DNA from: a virus
IMG/VR virus record: IMGVR_UViG_3300025131_000080
Span: 1-46,049 of that record
DNA: 46,049 bases
Strand: one strand, 5' to 3'
Below the pieces are notes generated by a model. That model had not been told where the DNA came from. It was given only the letters and a program-made list of their open reading frames with translations, and did no database searches. Positions 41,009 to 46,049 of the stretch are shown here, in pieces (the stretch's first letter is position 1; the number at the start of each line of letters is the position of its first letter). The position numbers and the translations under genes are program-made.

Positions 41009-41529
41009 TTGGAACCCTTGTACGTCCCAGGGTTGTTGGCCGGACGGTGGCGGCGGTACGGCGCCCGTTCCACGTCGTCCGGGGAGTCTCCCTTTCTCCA
41101 TTCCGCGGCGTCCTTCTTCGTGGCCGCTGTGGTCCACTTCTCGGAATCAGGGGCGTCCCCTTCCTTCCCAAAGAACTTCATTAGTTTGTAGGCAAGTTGT
41201 TCCATCGTCATGCCGGCTTTGTTAACAAACTTTATCAAGGGCTCGTTCTTGGGGTCGTTCACCCAGACTTCTGCTTCTTCCTCTGTCTTTGGGATCCCAA
41301 ATTTCGTGGCAATCTTCTCTAACATCCCCAACATCCACTTGTCTACTGCTGTGGCGTCGTCGTGTGGGGCGAATTCGGAGCGCTTGCCGCGTTGCAGATG
41401 GTCGTCCCTTCTCTTGGGAGACCAGTCAAAGGTTTCGTACTCTTTGAGAAGACTCTCTACAAATTCGTATTCTTCTGTCTTCTCTTCCATAAAATATCGA
41501 GGGTCGATAAACTTCTTGTTCTTTCTCAT
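41005..41529 (-). CDS. Unidentified charged protein below the tubulin-like gene
   Basis: 174 residues, ATG at 41529 with AAAGGA upstream, 3 nt below the tubulin-like stop. Lys/Glu/Asp-rich. A helical centre (AVDKWMLGMLEKIATKFGIP, then VKNKAGMTMEQLA-type sequence at about 110-125) is followed by a disordered basic C-terminus (PYRRHRPANNPGTYKGSK). No recognisable domain. Close coupling makes it a candidate partner or regulator of the tubulin-like protein, by position only. Confidence 0.6.
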   Translation of the reverse strand: MRKNKKFIDPRYFMEEKTEEYEFVESLLKEYETFDWSPKRRDDHLQRGKRSEFAPHDDATAVDKWMLGMLEKIATKFGIPKTEEEAEVWVNDPKNEPLIKFVNKAGMTMEQLAYKLMKFFGKEGDAPDSEKWTTAATKKDAAEWRKGDSPDDVERAPYRRHRPANNPGTYKGSK

Positions 41530-41532
41530 TTG

Positions 41533-42660
41533 TTATTTTCCTTTGGGTAGCCCATTCATACATAGTATGGCAACGAGCCCAGGTACGTTATCATTAATAT
41601 AAACGCCTGAAAAAAGTGTGTCCGTTCTGCCGCCAACATATCCAATCGCAGCATCCATGTGCTTGCTAATCTCTGGATCGTTTGCCATCTCAGACGACGC
41701 AATCAATAATAGGGCGCCTGTCTTGGGCTTTCCTTTGGGGGCTGGGCATGGTGAGCGCTTCATGCAATTCTGGAGAATCATTGCTCCAAGATTGGGGGTG
41801 GCGGGATCTTTCACCATGGTCGAACCAATAAACATTCTTTGTGGAGTTCTCAGACATCTTTCCAGATCTTTCGTGTCAAACGATTGAATCGGAGACTTCT
41901 CGGTGGAGAGCTTTAATACTTGTGTCCACAGCTTTGCGAACGCAGTATTAGCGGAAGGGAACAGACTAAGCATGCCAACCTTGCCGCGTAACAACTTAAC
42001 TTGACGTTCGTTGTCTAAAACGATATGGGTATGCTTAGAAACATCGTTAAGTAAAGCCAAGGCATTCTTGCTGATGGTGGGGTTTAGGCTTTCTTGCGCT
42101 GTGGGCCATGACGTAATATACACTACCTCGCCTTCGGCTTGCACAGATTTGAGATAGCGCTCAAACACACTGTGTAGGGAAGCGACGGCAGAACCAGTTC
42201 CACCGCCGCCTCCGGCGCAAACGAACAGCCAGTCGACTTTGCCTAATTTTGTGCGGAGGGCATCTTCTACGACTGTACTGTTTGCATCAAACACTGCTTT
42301 TCCTAAATTCACATCTTTTCCAATGCCATCGGCATCGGGAATCAAAACCACATGCTTATCATCCACATCGCTAGGAACATCTTTAGCAGTGGTATTGACA
42401 AGCAAAGTCCTATTGTAGCCAAGATCGAGAAAGGCTTTGGCCATCTTGCCTCCACCTCCACCTACGCCAACAATGGCACAGTTCAGCGATGCGGGAATCG
42501 TGTTCTCCGGAAGCAAGTTCTCGTGAGTTACTTCTTCATCGTCTCCATAATGATCGACAAAATCAAAATCATTAGTGGTGGTGGGTGTGGGGGTGTCGAG
42601 AGCAGGCGGGTTAACCTCGCTAGCTGTCTCGGCAAAATCAAAATCATCAGGGTTGTTCAT
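41533..42660 (-). CDS. Phage FtsZ/tubulin-like GTPase
   Basis: 375 residues, ATG at 42660. The whole tubulin/FtsZ fold can be traced: CAIVGVGGGGGKMAKAFLDL (61-80, first nucleotide loop), LVNTTAKD, the signature GGGGGTGS (150-157) in LFVCAGGGGGTGSAVASLHS, FDTKDLERCL (261-270) at the T7 catalytic loop with both acidic positions kept, RMFIGS, and the C-terminal TLFSGVYINDNVPGLVAILC strands. It should bind GTP and polymerise. Phage tubulins (PhuZ, TubZ) centre genomes or segregate plasmid-like phages. The N-terminal 55 residues are acidic with a duplicated DFDF motif, whereas FtsZ carries its peptide tail at the C-terminus. It lies 12 nt below a ParB-fold gene. Confidence 0.88.
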   Translation of the reverse strand: MNNPDDFDFAETASEVNPPALDTPTPTTTNDFDFVDHYGDDEEVTHENLLPENTIPASLNCAIVGVGGGGGKMAKAFLDLGYNRTLLVNTTAKDVPSDVDDKHVVLIPDADGIGKDVNLGKAVFDANSTVVEDALRTKLGKVDWLFVCAGGGGGTGSAVASLHSVFERYLKSVQAEGEVVYITSWPTAQESLNPTISKNALALLNDVSKHTHIVLDNERQVKLLRGKVGMLSLFPSANTAFAKLWTQVLKLSTEKSPIQSFDTKDLERCLRTPQRMFIGSTMVKDPATPNLGAMILQNCMKRSPCPAPKGKPKTGALLLIASSEMANDPEISKHMDAAIGYVGGRTDTLFSGVYINDNVPGLVAILCMNGLPKGK

Positions 42661-42672
42661 ATAAATCTCCGT

Positions 42673-43581
42673 TTATTTATTTTTCGTTTTGTTTCCAAGC
42701 GCATTACCAATAGCAGTTAAATACTGTAGTGTTTCATCTGTTCCTAGAGTATCTAAATCAACGCGAGCAACAGTTCCAATATCAGCAGACGGATCATTAA
42801 GCATTGTAGCAGCCCAACGATGATGTCCATCTAAAATATGACCCTTTAGGGACGCATAAGCATCTAAGTTTCCACCTGAAATTCCCTGAACTGCCATGCC
42901 CAATCCTTTGGGTAAAAGAATATTAGTCTGCGTAGGTATGCCTTTGGCTGCCGGAAATCCGCCACCAAGTTCAATCTTGATAAAGTCGTCGTTTTCGTCT
43001 CCGTCATTTGCGGCTAAACCACCAGTCATAAACTTGTTGGCATTCGGATCCTTACCAACCATGTCAATGGCGTTTGGAGCAGGAGCATCCGTCTTCTCCA
43101 TCATGTCAACATTGAATTTACCGCCGGGTGTTAAAGCATCTTCAACATCTTTAGGATCACCAGTGGCGTCTGGAGGTCCAGGTAAAAACGGCATTTTAGA
43201 TTTTGGCAAACCTTCTTCTGGAATCTTAGCACCAATCGCGGCTGCGCGCTCAGCAAATTTTTCAATTCCACCAATACTTTCAACCCACTGTTTTAAAGCT
43301 TCCACGGTTTTAGTAGTATACCATTTTCCAAGTTGAGCAGCTTGAAGTTGTTTAAAAAGATCCCCACCTTGTAAAAGCTCGTTCATTACTTTGGCAGCTA
43401 GTTCTGGCTTGCCGGCAAAAACTTTAAAGCTGGTCTGATCTGTTAGTTGCAAACCAGAACCTTCTGGGGCTTCGGGCTGTTGTTCGGCAGGTGCCGCTCC
43501 AGGCTGTTGTTCGGCAGGTGCCTGTTGTGGGATTGGCTGTTCGTTTAAAAACTTCTTCCAATTTTCCATCAAGAGTTGCAT
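42673..43581 (-). CDS. ParB/sulfiredoxin-fold protein
   Basis: 302 residues. ATG at 43581 shares one base with the upstream stop (TAATG); an upstream start at 43641 would lie inside that gene. N-terminus MQLLMENWKKFLNEQPIPQQ, then a Pro/Gln/Ala repeat (PAEQQPGAAPAEQQP). The C-terminal domain contains KGHILDGHHRWAATMLND (about 246-263), the 'G...DGHHR..A' signature of ParB-like nuclease folds, followed by VARVDLDTLG. These folds bind nucleotide or DNA in partition, or act as nucleases. A central helical region (about 45-130) is unassigned. Adjacent to the tubulin-like gene, which raises a partition-type role, but the N-terminal tag looks like those of virion-interior proteins. Confidence 0.65.
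   Translation of the reverse strand: MQLLMENWKKFLNEQPIPQQAPAEQQPGAAPAEQQPEAPEGSGLQLTDQTSFKVFAGKPELAAKVMNELLQGGDLFKQLQAAQLGKWYTTKTVEALKQWVESIGGIEKFAERAAAIGAKIPEEGLPKSKMPFLPGPPDATGDPKDVEDALTPGGKFNVDMMEKTDAPAPNAIDMVGKDPNANKFMTGGLAANDGDENDDFIKIELGGGFPAAKGIPTQTNILLPKGLGMAVQGISGGNLDAYASLKGHILDGHHRWAATMLNDPSADIGTVARVDLDTLGTDETLQYLTAIGNALGNKTKNK
43475..43522. repeat. 21-bp direct repeat in the ParB-fold gene
   Basis: An exact 21-bp unit occurs at 43475-43495 and 43502-43522, 27 bp apart, encoding the repeated PAEQQP of the N-terminal linker. Exact identity suggests a recent duplication. Confidence 0.85.
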
Positions 43582-46049
43582 TATTGATTTACCTTCGCGT
43601 AGCCTTTTTTCTTTTCTATTACAATCTGCATATCGACGCAATCTTTGAGAGAGTCTAAATGCGAGATCAAGAGAACGTTCTTAAAATATACCTTAATTAG
43701 TTCCAAGATCCGAATAAAACCCTCCATATTTTCCTCGTCCAATGCCGTGCCCGGCTCATCGAGGATGAACAAGTCTGACTTTGGAAGCGACGAAACACTC
43801 AAAAGCGCCAACCGGATGGCCATAGCTCCCATTGTCTTTTCGGCTCCTGACGCCATCTCAATAGGTCTTTCATCGTGTTTAGGGTGCTTAATAAAGATGT
43901 CAAGCTTGTTTCCGCTTGTCTCAAAAAACACTTCGAACTCAACAATGTTGGCGAGAACTTTTGCAATCTCTTGATTAATCACTGGAATCTTTTTCTTGAT
44001 AATGTCATAGGCGATTCCGTTCGGATGCATGCATTGCATAAGTAAATCGTATGCTGCATAACTATTCTGAAGGTCTTGGTATTCTTTGCTTTGAGATTTG
44101 AGCGATTCGATTTTCTCTTCATAAGAGCCTACCTGTCGTACAATCTCTAGTGTCTCATTATCGCAAGTTTCAATCATTTCCTTTTTGCTATCAATTTTCG
44201 TTTGATAACCTTGTCGCTTTTTGATGACCTTTTCAAGTCCGTCAATAACCTTCTTGTTTTGGTTGTATTCGGCGACCTTCGTGCCAAGTTCCGACAACTC
44301 TTGGTCAACTGTCGTCTTTGTGTTCTTGTTTCGTTCGCACTCTAATTGCAGCGCAGCAACCTCCGCTTTTAGTTCTACAATCAATTCTTGTGTTAAACGA
44401 TATTCTTCCAGCTTTTCAGTGGTGTCATCGGGAGACAACGTTTCGAGACGCATAGCGGCTGCATGGAGGTCGGCTTCGATTCCGGGCTTATTAGCTACAT
44501 CGATATAGGCGTCCTTGATGAACCGACATGAAGGATAAGAATCGCCACAAGGGATGCCCTTAAGAAGCTTTTCCTTTTTGCCGATCTTTTCAAGTTCTTC
44601 TCGAAGGTTCATGATACTGTGGTCCAGAATCTCGATTTCCGCTTTGTCGGCTGTGAGGGCGGCATGATCGATAAGTTCGAGCAAGCTTTCGGATATCACC
44701 ACTTTCTGTTGTTTAACATCGACTGTCGCTATTTGAGTTATTATCTTTTCGTCCAAGAGCCGTGACAACACTTGCTTATCTTTTTGCTCTGTCACAACTT
44801 TAGTGATGTCAATGAGCTTGCCCGGAATAGAACTGATCTTCTCGTCTAAACGTCTCGCACCTTCATTCAAAAGCTTAAGCTCTTTGCGATAATCCTCACA
44901 CGTTGTGCGATTAGTTTCCGCTTGTGTTGTGAGTTCTTGAAGGCTTGTGTCTAACGCCTGTAGTTCTGTGTTGTAATCTCGATCCTCATACTTGCGCAGG
45001 AGAGCTTTGGCTTCAACAGAATCATCTTTGGCCATCTTAAACTTTTGGTCAAATAACTCCAAATCGAGGAACTTGGCGATGATTTCCTTTCGACGGGTCG
45101 AGCCTTCATCAATGAAGCCCAATGCGCCGTGCTGGCTTGCCAGTGAAGACACCAAAAAATCATCCATGGAGCCGAAGTGCTTTCGAATATTTGCGTCGGT
45201 CTGATTGCGCGTGGTGCCATTTAGAGATGTGGTTTCATCTGTGACGGGATCATAGACTTCAAAGTTCAAATCTGTTTTGGCTTCTAGGGTCTCAACACCT
45301 TTCAAACGCTTCGTGTATTTTTCAGACGTGCGCTTAATGTTGTAGACTTTGTGTCCGATCTCGATCTCCAAAACCCCTTCGCAAGATTCTTGATGTTGAT
45401 TAATAAGGTTAAGGTTTTTGCGCTCATTCTTTGAGGTGGTGTTGAACAGCGTATACAGGGCTGCATCGATGATGCTAGACTTGCCGCTAAAGTTCTTCCC
45501 AAAAACGCCAATGATGCCGTTAAGGTTTTCAAAGTCGATTGAGTTGCCTTCGCCATAATTAAACAGATTGTCCCACTTAAACGACTTGAGCTTCCAGTTT
45601 ACGTTTCTAGAGATCTCTTCGCGTTCTTCGATTATCTTGTTGTATTTGCTATTAAGTTCAAATACGCGTTCTAAGGTTGTGGCGTCGGTCTGGTAGTCTG
45701 AAAGGAATTCATCGATCAATTCTTCCTGTACCTTAATGTCTCGCAGGTTTTCAGTCTTAATGCCGTCAGTTAGATCTTCTACATTACCGCGCTCGCCGGC
45801 GGCTCTGTTAAGAAATGATATGCTCTCCGGTTTAAAGCGGTGCTTCGCAATGTCCATGGCTCGGCGCATCGTGTTAAGCGGAAGGTTATTGTTGCTAACC
45901 AATCGCAGACGTGCGCCTTGAGGCACTTGGAGTTTGCGAGGCATGCGCCCCTTAGCCGTGAGCGGGATTGTAAAGAACGGTTTAGGATTTTTAAAGACAT
46001 GGGGCTCAATCTCCCATTCATCTTTAGAATCAATCTCCCAAATTAAAAG
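43581..46049 (-). CDS. 46: Mre11-Rad50-type nuclease/ATPase fusion (gp47-gp46), 5' end cut off
   Basis: Open across 822 codons with no stop between the window edge and the first internal ATG (45944), so the gene starts outside. The first about 150 residues look like the end of an Mre11/gp47 nuclease: LLIWEIDSKDEWEIEPHVF, then PFFTIPL, GARLRLVSNNN and a helix with VQEELIDEFLSDYQTD. A Rad50/SbcC/gp46 ATPase follows: LKSFKWDNLFNYGEGNSIDF, Walker A VFGKNFSGKSSIID (about 183-196 of the visible protein), long coiled coils around a Cys pair (PCGDSYPSC, a zinc-hook variant), signature MASGAEKTMGAMAIRLALLS, and Walker B LFILDEPGTALDEE. It processes DNA ends for recombination-dependent replication. In T4 these are two genes. 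Confidence 0.8.
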   Translation of the reverse strand, partial: LLIWEIDSKDEWEIEPHVFKNPKPFFTIPLTAKGRMPRKLQVPQGARLRLVSNNNLPLNTMRRAMDIAKHRFKPESISFLNRAAGERGNVEDLTDGIKTENLRDIKVQEELIDEFLSDYQTDATTLERVFELNSKYNKIIEEREEISRNVNWKLKSFKWDNLFNYGEGNSIDFENLNGIIGVFGKNFSGKSSIIDAALYTLFNTTSKNERKNLNLINQHQESCEGVLEIEIGHKVYNIKRTSEKYTKRLKGVETLEAKTDLNFEVYDPVTDETTSLNGTTRNQTDANIRKHFGSMDDFLVSSLASQHGALGFIDEGSTRRKEIIAKFLDLELFDQKFKMAKDDSVEAKALLRKYEDRDYNTELQALDTSLQELTTQAETNRTTCEDYRKELKLLNEGARRLDEKISSIPGKLIDITKVVTEQKDKQVLSRLLDEKIITQIATVDVKQQKVVISESLLELIDHAALTADKAEIEILDHSIMNLREELEKIGKKEKLLKGIPCGDSYPSCRFIKDAYIDVANKPGIEADLHAAAMRLETLSPDDTTEKLEEYRLTQELIVELKAEVAALQLECERNKNTKTTVDQELSELGTKVAEYNQNKKVIDGLEKVIKKRQGYQTKIDSKKEMIETCDNETLEIVRQVGSYEEKIESLKSQSKEYQDLQNSYAAYDLLMQCMHPNGIAYDIIKKKIPVINQEIAKVLANIVEFEVFFETSGNKLDIFIKHPKHDERPIEMASGAEKTMGAMAIRLALLSVSSLPKSDLFILDEPGTALDEENMEGFIRILELIKVYFKNVLLISHLDSLKDCVDMQIVIEKKKGYAKVNQ

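Noticed and set aside
40833-41225. Overlapping frames on both strands (Arg-rich minus 112 codons, plus 138 codons)
   Set aside because: They overlap well-coupled genes on the minus strand and have Arg/Pro/Ser-biased composition typical of shadow frames.
45945-46049. ATG 45944 as the true start of the Rad50-like gene
   Set aside because: The frame stays open to the window edge, the upstream codons read as an Mre11-like segment, and there is no Shine-Dalgarno just before 45944 (GGCTAAGGGGCGC is coding sequence).
1-46049. tRNA genes, CRISPR arrays, integrase/attachment sites, replication origin
   Set aside because: I read both strands for these and saw no cloverleaf-like segments, no regularly spaced repeats, no recombinase gene and no iteron cluster. 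Almost all bases are covered by genes, and no gap exceeds about 140 nt.

Overview
The window is a 46 kb piece of a tailed-phage genome (myovirus, distant T4-like). Every gene I can support lies on the minus strand, so transcription runs from high to low coordinates. Genes are packed with 1-17 nt overlaps or gaps under 140 nt. There is no integrase, tRNA, CRISPR array, insertion sequence or cellular operon. T4-type virion genes can be recognised from motifs and order: large terminase (gp17), portal (gp20), prohead protease (gp21), scaffold (gp22), major capsid (gp23), neck (gp13, gp14), tail completion (gp15), sheath (gp18), tube (gp19), a gp26-type baseplate protein, tape measure and a gp53-type LysM wedge protein. 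Protein style (MKIT..LK.II.EE N-termini, fibre repeats) resembles aquatic phages. A family A rather than family B DNA polymerase points to a lineage far from T4 itself, of the 'far-T4' or Rhodothermus phage RM378 kind. That placement is inference. The host is unknown; a near-consensus sigma-70 promoter and a bS21 homologue fit a bacterium.

Layout in transcription order. (1) 46049-41533: a probable Mre11-Rad50 (gp47-gp46) fusion entering from outside the window, a ParB-fold protein, and a full-length FtsZ/tubulin-like GTPase. (2) 41529-37217: thirteen small translationally coupled genes, at least six encoding membrane proteins (holin- and spanin-like topologies), ending in a 53-codon gene that abuts the terminase. 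(3) 37220-29427: terminase, portal, three conserved or unknown genes, protease, and two probable prohead-interior proteins. (4) 29418-24692: ribosomal protein bS21, then five fibre- or decoration-like proteins. (5) 24602-20500: scaffold, capsid and two small structural genes. (6) 20405-3035: neck, tail, tape measure and baseplate genes, including a 1,378-residue baseplate-type protein. (7) 3033-1: a minimal family A polymerase domain, a second degenerate tubulin-fold candidate, a gp32-type single-stranded DNA-binding protein with its own sigma-70 promoter and terminators, and the start of one more gene.

How they fit together. Most of the window builds and fills the head and assembles the contractile tail. 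Replication and recombination genes sit at both ends. The least expected content is a phage tubulin/FtsZ homologue next to a ParB-fold gene, a second possible tubulin-fold protein beside the polymerase, a phage bS21 inside the prohead cluster, the gp47-gp46 fusion, and a recurrent TACTATTTA element upstream of virion genes that may be this phage's late promoter. All functions come from reading the sequence; no database search was run.
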